NCBI RefSeq assembly: GCF_947172395.1
Contig: NC_069093.1
Coordinates: 10,575,561 to 10,639,560, forward strand
Source: Bicyclus anynana
Lineage: Eukaryota > Arthropoda > Insecta > Lepidoptera > Nymphalidae
Reading direction: 5' to 3'
Length of the DNA stretch: 64,000 bases
Shown: positions 32,045 to 43,659 of the stretch, one piece after another
How positions within the stretch are numbered: the first letter of the stretch is position 1
Layout: the number at the start of each line of letters is the position of its first letter
Program-made: the position numbers and the translations under genes
Notes under the pieces: generated by a model
The model's input: the letters and a program-made list of their open reading frames with translations, nothing else
Database searches by the model: none
What the model was told of the DNA's origin: nothing

Positions 32045-32243
32045 TGTGTGTAAGTGTGTAAGTATGTTTATTCCTCTTTTACGCTGCGGCCAATAAAGCG
32101 ATTTAGCTGAAATTTGGAATGGAAATATATATTACTCTGGATTAACACATAGGATATTTTCATCGCGGAAAAACCAATGGTTCCCGCGGGATTTGCGAAA
32201 TACTGAATTCCACGCGGACGAAGTCGCGGACGTCCGCTAGTTT
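32045..32243 (-). repeat. ACTAGCGG-type repeat
   Basis: GTGTGTAAGTGTGTAAGT, CTGAAATTTGGAATGG, CTGGATTAACACATAGG, TCCCGCGGGATTTGCG and CGCGGACGTCCGCTAGT in order. Confidence 0.75.
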
Positions 32244-32498
32244 TTAATAAACTTAAAATGTGAACGTGATTTCCATAGTAACCAAAATTTGATCAACACG
32301 AACTATGGCACAAAGATTACACGCTAGATGACAGTACCACAATCAAATAGGTCTTTATAAAGCATGCAGAAAAATAGTTTGAGGGCACGCGATAAAACGT
32401 AAAACATAATAAAGATCACATATTGATATGAAAATACTTAGTAAAACAATCAAAGGCTTTTACTAAGTTGATTACGCGCCCGAACTTGGCCAAGAAAC

Positions 32499-32690
32499 CG
32501 AAAAACTTGCGATGGCCACCCTCAGATGGTAGTGCGCAGATTATTGAGTTTAACCAACATAATCCAACAAACGCCAGATGCGTCCGGCGCTCTCGAGGAA
32601 ATGATCGCCCATTTCTCTATTTACTCTGGGAGCGCGGATAATGGCGCACTTATTTAATAAAAAACCCTTGTGTGGCACCTTCGAACTTTC
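32499..32690 (+). repeat. dispersed repeat pair, copy 1
   Basis: About 190 bp closely matching 45003-45190: CCTCAGATGGTAGTG, GAGTTTAACCAACATAATCC, TCTCGAGGAAATGATCGCCC and GCGGATAATGGCGCACTT. The family is not recognised. Confidence 0.8.
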
Positions 32691-33611
32691 GTTTTCTTTG
32701 TTTATCTCAATTCTTTTATCGGATCATTGGTTTTCGGTACTTCGTACATGAAACATAATAATATTCTTTCTTTATTTTCAAAAACAAAAAATCGGTTGTC
32801 TGTGAAGTTGGTTTAAACGTGACAACGTCATAAGAAAATACTGATGGAATGGTTGCATTTTTCAAAACAAAATGACCAGAATATATTTTATTTCTTGTAA
32901 AAAAAGTTGGCAACCCTAGAGCGAGGGAACGACGCATGACGTCATCTTTTATCGAGTATGCAGCCATCGATTTACAAGACGTTGTCACGTCAAAAAATGT
33001 TTACTTCCAAAAACATTTATGCATAACGTAAATAAATTTTAAGATAATACATTCATTATGTCGGAAAAAACGGCTTAGAAATGCAAACGAGTAAGCTAAA
33101 TTTTGGATCTGACTTGGAGCCCAGAAAAATGTATACATTTTCCGCCATCTTAAAAAAAGGTTGAATTCAGTTTTTTAAAATACCTACTGGACATAATTTA
33201 AAAAATAGAAAATATTTCTAAAATGTTCTTACAAAAGCCGAGAATAAGGTGGATATGGCCTACTTCATTAATATTTAAGTAAGTTCATAACTTCTTAACT
33301 TTTTAATAGGTTACAAAGAACTTTCTTGTGTAACCAAACTGTGGCTCCACCCTTAGTAGAATTTTGGCCGTAATTAAAGGCATCGTTAAACAAACTCTAT
33401 GGCCTTGGGATGACGAAAACGGTTCGCTCGATTAACTTTCCACAACCTCTATGCCTCAGTACGAATATTTAGTCTCTGTTCATATTATAATGTTATTTTT
33501 CGCTTTTTAGTTTCGTGGATACGTTTATATTTTGAAGTGGGTTGTAATTTAAAACAAAAATATACATATTTATTTTAAAATTTTCAGTGTAAAATTTCGG
33601 TATTGCTTTCT
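32691..33611. other. no supported host gene; repeat-like segment 32775-32995
   Basis: AAAAATCGGTTGTCTGTGAA and TAGAGCGAGGGAACGACGC mark an unnamed dispersed repeat (its first words recur at 6852). The 90-codon minus-strand ORF over it is a by-product. Confidence 0.35.
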
Positions 33612-33885
33612 TCAAAATCAAAAATCATTTATTTCAAGTAGGCTCAGTTTACAAGCACTTTTGACACGTCAGTTTACTATTTGTAAAGATTCTACCACCG
33701 ATTCGGAAGGCAGGTTCTGCTGAGAAGAAACCGGCAAGAAACTCAACAGTTGCTCTTTTAAAAGAAATCATACAGTATTATAATTTACAATTGATGATAA
33801 CATTACAATTTCTTATAGTTTTGCTTTTTGTGTGAAAGTGGAAGCTGATCCAATGGCCTCAAAGCGCTTTTATCTTTAAAATCTT
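33612..33885 (-). repeat. non-LTR element 3' end, minus strand
   Basis: TTATTTCAAGTAGGCTCAG, AAGATTCTACCACCGATTCGG, GGCAAGAAACTCAACAGTTG and AAGCTGATCCAATGGCCTC are the complement of the copy at 46395-46795. Confidence 0.8.
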
Positions 33886-33952
33886 GTTGATTACAATAGT
33901 CAGCAATCAGCACTAGATTCTGTGAATGTATACTTCTATGTAGATATTAATA

Positions 33953-34196
33953 GTCGTCGTCATCAACCCATATTCGGCTCACTGCTGAGCTCGAGTCTCC
34001 TCTCAGAATGAGAGGGGTTAGGCCAATAGTCCACCACGCTGGCCCAATGCGGATTGGCAGACTTCACACACGCAGAGAATTAAGATAATTCTCTGGTATG
34101 CAGGTTTCCTCACGATGTTTTCCTTCACCGATTGAGACACGTGATATTTAATTTCTTAAAATGCACACAACAGAAAAGTTGGAGGAGCCCCGGACC
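33953..34196 (-). mobile_element. SINE family A, head truncated
   Basis: CATCAACCCATATTCGGCTC to AAGTTGGAGGAGCCCCGGAC; it stops before the tRNA-like B box. Confidence 0.8.
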
Positions 34197-34214
34197 TTGT
34201 GGTATTGTAGGGGG

Positions 34215-34312
34215 TAGTTAATCTCTGGATCTACTGAACCGATTTTAAAAATCTTTTTTCGATTTTAAAATTTGTGAGTGTATTAGCATAGGTTACCGAA
34301 CCTTGTGACCTA
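34215..34312 (+). repeat. ACTAGCGG-type repeat, GTTAATCTCTGGATC sub-family
   Basis: GGTAGTTAATCTCTGGATC, TACTGAACCGATTTTAAAAA and GAGTGTATTAGCATAGG match parts of 52030-52214 and 59595-59778. Confidence 0.55.
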
Positions 34313-34675
34313 AAGCCAGATAAGCTAACCACTAGACCAACCCGTATTTGTGCAAATAAAAAAAAATCTAATTTTATACTTTTTTAGTTTTTACTTGGAA
34401 TTAGAGGTAATTCAAAATAAAATAACATAAAAAGCATTGGTTTCAAACCGAACAAACATCCGGCAATGGTTTCACCGAAAATAGATTCCAAATAAAATAT
34501 TTGAAATATTTTTTACACGGCATTACCACGTATTTCTTGTATAGTAAAACGCATTTTATACCTCACCACAAATTATTTTTGTTCGCTTTATTTACTCGTA
34601 AAACGAGGGCTTATATAAAAGTGCTTGCTAATTCAAATGCGAAATGTCGACCTAAATTATAGTAAGTAGCCTGTT

Positions 34676-34745
34676 GCCCATGGCTTTGTTGTTTCGACCA
34701 AGTCTCGGATTCGTATGTCATCACTGGAAACACGCACTGTTAAAG
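34676..34745 (-). mobile_element. RTE-type LINE fragment
   Basis: TCGACCAAGTCTCGGATTCG and TCACTGGAAACACGCACTGTT correspond to the upstream end of the tail at 14575-14625. Confidence 0.5.
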
Positions 34746-34888
34746 ACTTTTGTCTTCAGGCACTGAGGAATTTTTGAAGAAAAGGTGAGAAAGAGAAAAA
34801 AGTTTATAGAAATAAGTCCAGTACTTATTGGGTGTAAGAGTAACAAACATCCATACGTCTAAACACATAAGCTTTGTATTTATAATAT

Positions 34889-35095
34889 TACTAGCGGGTG
34901 CCCGCGACTTTGTCCACGTGGTGTTGTTTTTCATAAATCCCGTAGGAACCGTGGATTATTCCGGGATAAAAAGCAAGTTGTATATTGCTCGATAACTTCG
35001 CTACCTTTCAGTGAAAGTCCTATATAAATCGGTTGCGCCGTGCCAAAGATTAGCCTGGATAAACTGAAAGTGAGACAAACATTTTAAATAAAGCT
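34889..35095 (+). repeat. ACTAGCGG-type repeat
   Basis: ACTAGCGGGTGCCCGCGACT, AATCCCGTAGGAACCGTGG, TTCCGGGATAAAAAGC and GATTAGCCTGGATAAACTG. Confidence 0.75.
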
Positions 35096-36182
35096 TGTTT
35101 GTGTTTTGATATCCTGTCCTGTAAATAACTCTATGTACTTAAGAAAATGCACGTTATCGTGAAATCACAAGTGATAAGCCTGCTTGTGATTTATTTAGAT
35201 ATGTATTAATTAGAGATATTTCTTTGGGTGCTTCGACTGTTTTTTTCTCTTCACCAGACATTATATCATGACCATTGTAGGCCTACTAAAGTTGATAATG
35301 ATCGGCACCGACGGCTTTACGTGCTCTCCTAGGAGATACTACATGGTGGTACTACACTGCCTTCTTCCCAACTCCAATACATTATATTTATTTATATTAA
35401 AAGAGTAATTATTATCAAACTTTTTAATATTTTCCTCACCCTTAATTAGACGTAAAAATTTTAGAACAGACCACAAAACATAGTTTCAGAAACGCTAAAG
35501 CTGACGTTTTGTGAATACGACAACAATCCAAGCCGAATGGGGATCGAAGCTATCAGCATTTTGGTGTTGATTCCAACCCCATAACCATTGAGTTATTGAA
35601 GCTTGAAAAACCAAGAGCAGGACGCAAGGAAAACGTCAATATTTTAATATTAATATATCTTTTTACTCGGAAGATCCTGTATCCGCTTATACCGTTTCGT
35701 ATGAAGGTGCCTCAAAGAAATTCTCGTAACTGAAATACTTTGCATTGATCGAATACAGAGGAATTCCCACAACAAATACGCCAGAGAGCCGTTCCAATAA
35801 AAGAGGAGGATTGGATCCTTTTTGACTACGGGACAGAAGGTGGTCGTGATTTCAATTTAACCGTTTAAGTTTCCTTTATCAAAAATACTTTTAAATCAAT
35901 GTAAAAGTGGAGTGTCAATAACTTCTTTTTATTTTAACTATATTGTAAACCAGCACTTGTTTGCAAAATTGTCTTTTATCTGTTAGAAGAAACCTCTTGG
36001 CACAAGTCTAGGTACTTTAAAAGATAGACATAACCACAGAACATAAAATACGCTTAACCGAGGACTTTGTTAGGATGATGATGATGATTTAAGAAGAAGA
36101 TGATGTATGAATTGTAACCCTTTGAACTTTTAAAGGGTAAAAATTCCGTCATACATCTTTTTTGCGTAACTTTAAGCCCTCA
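35096..36182. other. no gene; repeat fragments
   Basis: 35255-35390 holds a GACGGCTTTACGTGCTCTCC repeat. 35560-35607 (ACCATTGAGTTATTGAAGC) is a possible SINE family C head. Otherwise unassigned. Confidence 0.35.
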
Positions 36183-36339
36183 TTCGCACGAGAGATAGCA
36201 TATAGCCTATAGCCTTCCTCGATAAATGGGCTATGTAACTCTAAAAGAATTTTTCAAATCAGACCAGTAGTTCTTGAGATTAGCACGTTCATGAAAACAA
36301 ACAAAACAAACCCTTCAGCTATAATATTAGTATAGATTT
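36183..36339 (+). repeat. ACTAGCGG-type repeat, 3' part
   Basis: TATAGCCTATAGCCTTCCTC, GATAAATGGGCTATG and AGACCAGTAGTTCTTGAG, with TATAATATTAGTATAGAT at the end. Confidence 0.7.
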
Positions 36340-37285
36340 TTCATGTTACGAAAAATAGTATGTTAGTACTACACTAGGTTAAATAAACAATTCCCAGTAC
36401 AGTTCGTTAGATCCCGGTAAGTCGTGTACATCATAAATTAGGTCTAATTAACAGACGGCCTTAAAACAGAACCAGCGACTCGCTCTGCGAAGTTTTGGAC
36501 TAAAATCAAAGGTAAATGTTGGCACACATTGTAAATTGTAAGTTATACGCGAATTATACCTTCCTTGGATAATTTTGATAATAATTATTACTGTAGGTAA
36601 TTACGTACCTAACAGGTAACTTTTAAAAATGTAGTATAAAACTAGTGGACGGCACGACTTTGTCCGTCTATAAACCTCTAACCAGCCCCTGTAGCCTTCT
36701 CTTTCTACGATTAACTAATAAAATTAACATTTTATTACGTTCCAGTATTTCGTATCAACATCAACAACGTAATAGATATTGAATACGATCTCAATTCTAC
36801 GATCGCAAACGCTTCGAAAACTAGAAAAAAATATGGGAATGACAGATCTTCATCACGTGACCTGTCGATAGCAAATGTCATTTCTAATGACATGAATGAG
36901 GGCTAAGTCCAACCCGCAATGAAGCAACGTGGCATAAACTCCAATCCTTATGAAAAGCCTTATAAAAACGGAAACCTGATCTTTTAAAATACACTGATAC
37001 AAGCAGTGAAATTCTCCATGTTATACAACATGTCCCGTAAATAGTACTTACGGCATACTAAATTATGTAAGTAAGTATAAATTTCAGTAAATAAATAAGT
37101 AACAAAATTGCACTGAAGGTGTTTTCTATTCTGTAGAAAACTCAATATAACTTAAAAACCGTACAATTTCAGCTAACTTATTGTAATCGTATTGCATTTA
37201 TATGCCTTAATGTCAACTGTCATCATGTAGAGTTTGTCGTATTATTTACGCAACACCTGCAAAGATTACTAATGTATGTAGTATT
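36340..37285. other. no gene; one short repeat
   Basis: 36798-36890 (TCTACGATCGCAAACGCTTC to GTCGATAGCAAATGTCATT) is a third unit of the element at 30888. The rest is AT-rich spacer. Confidence 0.4.
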
Positions 37286-37683
37286 TATACATCCTACTAA
37301 TATTATAAAAGCGAAAGTTTGTATGGATGTTTGGATTTTTGGATGTTTGTTACTCTGTAACGCCGCTACTACTAAAGCAATTTAGCTGAAATTTAGAAAG
37401 GAAATAGGTTTTACTCTGGATTAACACATAGGCTACTTTTTATCCCGAAAAAATCCATGGTTTCCCGAGATTTGCGAAAACCGATGATTTTGATGATATG
37501 AATGTTTGTTACTCTTTCACGCCTCAACTACTGAACCGAATTAGCTGAAATTTGGTATTAAGATATATTATAGCCTGGATTAACACATAGACTACTTTTT
37601 ATCCCGGAAAAATCCATTGTTCCCGAGGGATTTGTGAAAAAACTAAACTCCACGCGGATGAAGTCGCGGGCGTCCGCTAGTCA
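37286..37683 (-). repeat. two overlapping ACTAGCGG-type repeats
   Basis: TACTAATATTATAAAAGCG starts one copy, which breaks off after GAGATTTGCGAAAACC. A second, starting GATTTTGATGATATGAATG, runs to CGCGGGCGTCCGCTAGTC. Words are repeated about 170 bp apart, so this is a tandem or nested pair. Confidence 0.75.
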
Positions 37684-38457
37684 TACAATAAAGGATGGAA
37701 TACGAAAGTAAATTCCACGGGCATAATTTTAAACGAATAAAGAGCTTTCAATTTTCCACTACGAATAGCACAATTGACCGGCAATCCGAGTGCAAATGGA
37801 CGCATCACTCTGTAATCTGTCTCGTGGAGCCGTGCGCAGCATAAATTAGCTCTAGTTAAAAGCACCCTTTTAATGGAACGACCAAATGAATGGCCGTGTT
37901 GGTTGATGCGCTTTACTGAATTTCGGCTTAAAATCATGTGAGTCCTATATCAAGAGACGCGGTGGCCGTAAACATTTGGAAATTGGACTTGTCTGTGCTG
38001 CGACGCATTGGAGGACTATCCGTTCTGTTTTAGCTGTAGCATCTGCTTATGTAACTTAGTGCTCTATACAATGCAATTCGAAATAGAAAACTCTCCTTAC
38101 GCTAACCTAAACATTTCTTTACACAATATTTATTATGCTATTGCATAGCTTTTATCGCGAGCTTGGAGCTCGATGACCGAATCAAGAAATTTCGTAACGA
38201 AAATAAACCTAACACCCAAGCCGTGCATCAAGTTCGTCCACTTGGGCGTTGTCATATCGATTCAACTGGACAATTGGTGTGAAACTAAGGAGCAAACTTA
38301 TTAAACCAGAGTTCGATTCCAGCTCAACATAGACATTTTTTATTTTTTTCTAAATTATTTATTTTATTTATTTTGTAAAGAAAAAAAATACTGCATAAAT
38401 AAAACAATTAATTAAAATTGCATATAATATATTAAAACGTGAATTAAAATAAGACGA
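37684..38457. other. no supported gene
   Basis: AT-rich with a moderately GC-balanced part (37780-38000). The minus-strand 86-codon ORF lacks recognisable features. Confidence 0.3.
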
Positions 38458-38532
38458 TGATGGGCGGTGGAGCGAGCTATGCTTAGGGTTTCTCTGCGTG
38501 ATCGAATCCTAAATGAGGAGATCAAAGAGGAG
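38458..38532 (+). mobile_element. RTE-type LINE fragment
   Basis: GGAGCGAGCTATGCTTAGGG, TCTCTGCGTGATCGAATCC and AATGAGGAGATC match the coding part at 63101-63150. Confidence 0.6.
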
Positions 38533-38559
38533 GAATGTGATAATTGAAGAATTTAACAC

Positions 38560-38895
38560 AATCACCTTATGCCCACCAACCCACATTGAGGCAGCGTGGT
38601 AGGTCTAAACCCCGTATCCCCTCTTCTTCGGAATGTTTTCCTTTACAGTTTGAGACACGATTTTTTTTATTCTTTACATCCCTGGACTACAATCTCACCT
38701 GATTGTAAGTGATGATGTAATCTACGATGTAAGCGGGCTAACTTTTTAGCAGGAGGATAAAAATCCACACCCTTTTCGGTTTCTACACGACATAATGCTG
38801 GTACGCTAAATTGCTTGGTGGTTTGTCTTTATCGGTAGGGTGGTAACAAGCCACGGCCGAAGCCTCCCACCAGCAAATGATATTTAATTTCATAA
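38560..38895 (-). mobile_element. SINE A fragment split by SINE family B
   Basis: GGAATGTTTTCCTTTACAG then GTTTGAGACACGA is interrupted by a head-less family B (38661-38876). It resumes ATGATATTTAATTTC, which is the continuation of family A. 38572-38615 is a CACCACGCTGC-type fragment. Confidence 0.7.
38661..38876 (-). mobile_element. SINE family B, head-less, nested
   Basis: T-run, TTCTTTACATCCCTGG, GGAGGATAAAAATCCAC and CGAAGCCTCCCACCAGC. Confidence 0.85.
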
Positions 38896-39305
38896 AGCTA
38901 TCACGGCTCTCCACTCGTTCAATATAAAACTTAATCTTATATTGGCATCAAATAATATAACGCTAAATAAAACAAGCACACAAGCCAAAACAGACAAAAC
39001 CCGCATGTTACAAAAGAAAATTGATACAAAAGTTCTCGTCGGATCGCGAACGAGCAATTTCAAACAATTGCTTTCACAACCCGCCGCTTTGCGATTACAA
39101 AACAAAGAGACATGTTTATCTTTTTAAAAGATACATTAGGATTTCGTAATTTGCCCCATTCTGCTACGGTTTGCCTTCGCGCCGTACTGACAAACGACTG
39201 TGTGGAACCGTTGGAAAATGTAAACGGTATGATAATTGTTTTGTAGGATTTCTTGTTTTTATTTCCATCATCATTATCAGCCTATTTTCAGCCTATTTTT
39301 GGTTC

Positions 39306-39342
39306 ACTACAGGCTAGCTAGGCTAGCTAGGCTAGCTAGGCT
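39306..39342. repeat. GCTAG tandem microsatellite
   Basis: GGCTAGCTAGGCTAGCTAGG, about four 9-bp units of AGGCTAGCT. Confidence 0.85.
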
Positions 39343-39343
39343 A

Positions 39344-39484
39344 TTCTATAACGATATATTTATAACTCGCAAGTGCAAGTTTCAAACTCATATCTATCTC
39401 TCTCTGTTCAACGCGATACTTTTGAATGAGAAAGATAGCGGTGAATTCGAAACTCGCACTTGCGAGTTATACAAAACATCGTAA
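39344..39484. repeat. fold-back element with about 50-bp arms
   Basis: ATAACTCGCAAGTGCAAGTT (39362 on) is mirrored by the complement of ACTCGCACTTGCGAGTTAT (to 39470). Pairing runs through about 50 bp per arm with a few mismatches, around GTTCAACGCGATAC. CGATATATT and ACATCGTAATG outside may be its ends. Confidence 0.8.
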
Positions 39485-39599
39485 TGCACGCCATTGACGA
39501 TCAATTATTCTCACGTTTCTGCAGCAACCACGACTATAACTGATCGTGTATTGGTCGCAGCGTGCATGACGGCTCGACTTATGAATAATAAAGTATATA
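39485..39599. repeat. dispersed repeat, copy of 47590-47705 inverted
   Basis: TTGACGATCAATTATTCTCA, TTCTGCAGCAACCACGACTA and TAACTGATCGTG are the complement of words at 47635-47698. Confidence 0.6.
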
Positions 39600-39729
39600 C
39601 GGCATTATTCAATAAATGGGCTATCTAACACTGAAAGAATTTTTCAAATCGGACCAGTAGTTCCTGAGATTAGCGCGTTCAATCAAACAAACAAAATCTT
39701 CTTTAGCTTTATATTATTAGTATAGATTT
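39600..39729 (+). repeat. ACTAGCGG-type repeat, 3' part
   Basis: ATTCAATAAATGGGCTATC, GGACCAGTAGTTCCTGAG and a terminal TATTATTAGTATAGATT. Confidence 0.7.
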
Positions 39730-40070
39730 ACAGTGGTATTTAAAATGGTGTTCCAATAATCGTCACCTATTTATTATCTATACGAGTAAGTCAAGTTCAT
39801 CTTATTATAAAAACGTGATCTCATCTCAAGTTAAATATTGTACAAACAAGCGTTGCCTTGGAAGTCCGTGTACAAATTTGATTTTACTATTTTCTGACGT
39901 CTTCACAGTTCACACATGTTAAGCAAAATATGTATACTTTACGCTTGTGTTTTACTATGAACTTACTAAGACTAAATAACTCGACTTTCAATATATTGTT
40001 ACGTAGAAGCGATCCAGCGAATATCTATAAACTAAGCAACGATTTTGGACAACGAATTGTCTACGTTTTG
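39730..40070. other. spacer with fragment shared with 53552
   Basis: ATTTTGGACAACGAATTGTC at 40044-40063 is the complement of CAATTCGTTGTCCAAAAT at 53558. No gene. Confidence 0.35.
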
Positions 40071-40380
40071 TCGTCGTTATCGACCCATATTTGGCTCACT
40101 TCTGAGCTCGAGTCTCTCGAGAATGAGAGGGGTTAGGCCAATATTCAGCACGCAGGCCTAATGCGGATTGAAGGACTGCACACACGCAGAGAATTAAGAA
40201 AATTCTGGTTTCCTCACGATGTTTTTCCTTCAACGTGTGAGATACGTGATATTTAATTTCTTAAAATGCAAACAACTGCAATTAAAATGCAAAGTTGGAG
40301 GTGCATGCCCCGGACCGGATTCGAACCCACACCCTCCGTGATCGGAGGCAGAGGTCACATCCACTGGGCTATCACGGCTG
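40071..40380 (-). mobile_element. SINE family A, full length
   Basis: Complete from CGACCCATATTTGGCTC through GGATTCGAACCCACACC (B box) to CCACTGGGCTATCACGGC (head) in reverse orientation. Confidence 0.88.
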
Positions 40381-40685
40381 TCTAGGTTTGATAGTGCATA
40401 TTTGGTACTCGGATTAAAGAGTGGAATCTCTCATAAGAGTCATCAAGTGTATCATTCCAAATCTTCAAACCATAATATATTCATAAAAGAAAAAAATTAT
40501 AAGTACTTAAAATAGTCATCTAAGCCAAAAAACACGAATGTGTTTTAGACCACACGACTGAAGTGAAACTTCTTTATCTCTCCCTCTCAACGTCCGTTCG
40601 CGTCACCCTATTACACTTTTCGTAACACACTCACCAACTTACTCTCCAAGTCAAGCGTGCGTAAAGAAGTTTTTACTTCAAAAAT

Positions 40686-40858
40686 ATGTTTATGAAGCTT
40701 TGACTCCTTGAGCTATATCGGTTTTTCCTCATTTTAATTCTATCACGCAGAATCTCCTAGTTACGCTCGCTCCATCTCTACTCTCTTAGCTCTTTACGAC
40801 TCTAAGCCTTCTTATGAGGCTCATAGTCAGCGACCAAGACTTAGATCCGTAGGTTATA
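40686..40858 (-). mobile_element. RTE-type LINE fragment
   Basis: CCTTGAGCTATATCGG, ATTCTATCACGCAGAATC and GCTCATAGTCAGCGACCAAG, reverse orientation. A SINE abuts its right side. Confidence 0.65.
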
Positions 40859-40859
40859 T

Positions 40860-41135
40860 TTTTTTATTTTTTTAATCTTAACAAGTTAGCCCTTGACTAC
40901 AATTTTATCTGGTGTAACTTTCCCCCTTCCGGTTTCTACATGACATCATACCGGAACGCCAAATCGCTTGACGGTACGTCTTTATCGGTAGGGTGGTAAC
41001 TAGCCACTGCCGAAGCCTCCCACCAGCCAGACCTGGACTAATTATGAAAATCTCAATCGGTCCAGCCGAGGATCGCACCCATGACCTCCGTCTTGTAAAT
41101 CCACCGCGCATACCACTGCGCCACGGAGGCCGTCT
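40860..41135 (-). mobile_element. SINE family B, internal deletion
   Basis: T-run, ACAAGTTAGCCCTTGAC, then directly AACTTTCCCCCTTCCGG. About 60 bp of the body is missing; the head is intact (CACTGCGCCACGGAGGCCGTC). Confidence 0.85.
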
Positions 41136-41270
41136 ATAAATCATAATGAATGCATTAACCGGTTTTGAAATAGAACGCGGAAAACTCGCAGCGCTGGTCA
41201 ATAATTATCTAAGAGCTATACAAGTAGTTGCTTTGGATTGTAAAGCACCCAGTAACAGACGTATGATGGT

Positions 41271-41580
41271 TCGTTATCAACCCATATTCGGCTCACTGAT
41301 GAGCTCGAGTCTCCTATCAGAATGAAAGAGATTAGGCAAAAAGTCCACTACGCTGGTCCAATGCGGATTGGCAGACTGCACAAACACAGAAAATTAAGAA
41401 AATTCTCTGTTAAGCAGGTTTCCTCAAGATGTTTTCCTTCACCGTCAGAGACACGTGATATTTAATTTCATAAAATGTACACAACTGAAAAGTTGAAGGT
41501 GCACGCCTCGGACCGAATTCGAACCCACACCCTCCGGAATCGGAGGCAGAGGTCATATCCACTTGACTATCACGGCTCTC
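41271..41580 (-). mobile_element. SINE family A, full length
   Basis: TATCAACCCATATTCGGCTC to CTTGACTATCACGGCTC, with B box ATTCGAACCCACACCC. Confidence 0.88.
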
Positions 41581-41683
41581 TATGTATGTATGTATGATGA
41601 TTGTGTTACGTATTATGTTTTAACTTAGATGTGACTTGTATTACGTACCTACATATTTGGGTATAGCTTGGCAACTTCGTTCG

Positions 41684-41822
41684 TAACACTCCCGATTTTT
41701 CACGCGGGCCGGGGGGCGTGTAGCGCAGAATGAAAAGTCCACGACTGATGCTCACTTCCCGCACGCACGATTTCACACCCGCGTCTTTCCCCGCGCCTCC
41801 CGCATATTATGGGAGTGTCATC
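41684..41822. repeat. GC-rich MITE-like insertion
   Basis: TAACACTCCCGATTTTTCAC at the left is loosely mirrored by ATATTATGGGAGTGTCA at the right. The interior (GCGGGCCGGGGGGCGTG) is far more GC-rich than its surroundings. Confidence 0.45.
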
Positions 41823-41968
41823 AACACACTTACCAGACTATAGGTACTTTATTCTAAGCTAAATGTACTACTTTAAATGGTGATAACAAAAAAATCAAGT
41901 GTGAAATATTTAAACATTTAATTTTAAATGTACCTACGACATAATCTATCAACAAAATTTTATTTAAA

Positions 41969-42272
41969 AAACCGGACAAGTGTGAGTTGAACTCTCATGA
42001 CGAGGGTTCCGAACGTTAACATATAACACAATGAAGTTTGTAAAAAAATTTTTTAACTGTTTATCTTACCCCCCCACAAGTGCCCCCTATATTCAAATTT
42101 TGCCTATTCGCGATACATCTCTGTATTTGGGTCACACCGATTGATATTTGTGTACAAAATTTCAACTGGATTGGTTTGGTATATTTGGAGAAAATAGACA
42201 GTCATTAAAATGTGCGCGAGTGAGATTATAAGGGTTCCGTTTTTACTAGGTACGTTCGGAACCCTAAAAAAA
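41969..42272 (+). repeat. dispersed repeat ending CGGAACCCTAAAA
   Basis: ACCGGACAAGTGTGAGTTG, GAGGGTTCCGAACG, ATTTCAACTGGATTGG, AGGGTTCCGTTTTTAC and GTTCGGAACCCTAAAAA. This order is a very common lepidopteran interspersed repeat (recognised from general experience). Confidence 0.75.
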
Positions 42273-42854
42273 TGTGCTTATTAAAATTTTCCTCACAAAA
42301 TAAACTCAATAATTTTTAAATTGAAAATGCAAAAGAATACCTGTCTTTTTATATTCCGAATGAAAAAAAAGGGATGCCCTATATTCACAGTCGTACAAAA
42401 TAACCCGCACATTCTCGTCAGCTGTAATCCTGGCGTGCAATCTCCGGAGCTATCAATCAGAGAAAAGGGACAAACGAGACAGAGGTAATAGTTTGCGAGG
42501 TACAATAGAATTGAGGTCAGATCGGACGATTTACAGCTTTGTAAATTTTGAGTAGTTCGAGATGACAGATCTCGCGACTATTCCCACAGGGCTGATTCAA
42601 TCGACGTTATTCTAATAACATTTGCTGAATCAATTAAGTTGCAAACATAATTCCTGGTAAAGCCAATCTATTCTGCGAAGTCTTTGGCTTTGAATGTAGT
42701 GAAAAGTAATACCGAGAGTTTGTCAGACGTTGGAACAAATTCCAACGACAATTTACTAATAAACACACGTACATAATTACATACACATATATCGTCATTG
42801 CACTAAAAACCTGGTTAAAGCTGTGGTCTGCGGTGTGCGGCATGCTAGGCCAGT
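42273..42854. other. no gene; short repeat 42420-42490
   Basis: CTGGCGTGCAATCTCCGGAGC and ATCAATCAGAGA resemble 49490-49525 (GACACGCAATCTCCGG), an unnamed repeat. ORFs here are unsupported. Confidence 0.35.
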
Positions 42855-43040
42855 CTATACGACATCGCACCGGAACGCTAAATCGGTTGGTGCTACGCCT
42901 TGCCGGTAGGGTGGTAAGTAGCCACGGCTAAAGCCCACCAGCCAGAGCTGGACCAATTAAGAAAACCTCAATCGGCCCAGCCGGGGATCGAACACAGGAC
43001 TACCATCTTGTACATCCACACATGCCACTGCGCCACTGTC
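42855..43040 (-). mobile_element. SINE family B, tail-less
   Basis: CATCGCACCGGAACGC, ATCGGTTGGTGCTACG, CAGCCGGGGATCGAAC and CACTGCGCCACTG. Confidence 0.8.
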
Positions 43041-43425
43041 AAAACTTGTCAAATATCAAATGACAACTGATACTCAGTAAGTGACGAAACCAGCCCGTTT
43101 GTATCTCCAAGCAAGACAATAAATAAAAGAGAGTATGCCGATAAGATTCTTGGTTGTGAAAATTTCGTTATAAAATTATAACGAGTATTTATGGGACGCC
43201 AATATTTCCACGTCAGTCATACTTCCGTCGCCTCGTTACGGGGAACTCAGCCGTTATTAATACCTATTGTTAATCAAATACTCCACCATCGCTAAGTGAT
43301 AGGGAGGGTCCGTGAGCACTGAGCCTACATTTTGAGATTAACAATTATTGTCATAAGTCAAGTGCTGTCAGTAGGTATAACTTAATTGCTCAATAACTGG
43401 TTAAACAGCTCCTGAAATACCTCTT
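43041..43425. other. no supported feature
   Basis: AT-rich spacer. Confidence 0.25.
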
Positions 43426-43659
43426 ATCATTAACAACTTTCGACTCACTGTTGAACACGGGTCTCTTCTCAGAATGAGAGTTAGGCTAATAGTTCATCAC
43501 GCTGGTCTAATGCGAATTGGCAGAATTCACACAAGTGGAGAATTAAGAAGTCTCAGCTATGCAGGTTCCTTCCTTTCCTTTTTATTTCTGATTTCTTAAA
43601 TTGCAAGAAATTAATAGTTAGAGGTGCTTGCCCCGGCCCGGATTCGAACCTACGCCCTT
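43426..43659 (-). mobile_element. SINE family A, diverged
   Basis: AACTTTCGACTCACTGTTG, TCAGAATGAGAGTTAGG, AATGCGAATTGGCAG and CCGGATTCGAACC. An old copy with several deletions. Confidence 0.75.

Noticed and set aside
32716..32988. 90-codon minus-strand ORF
   Set aside because: Its sequence overlaps a dispersed repeat (AAAAATCGGTTGTCTG also at 6852); no domain seen.
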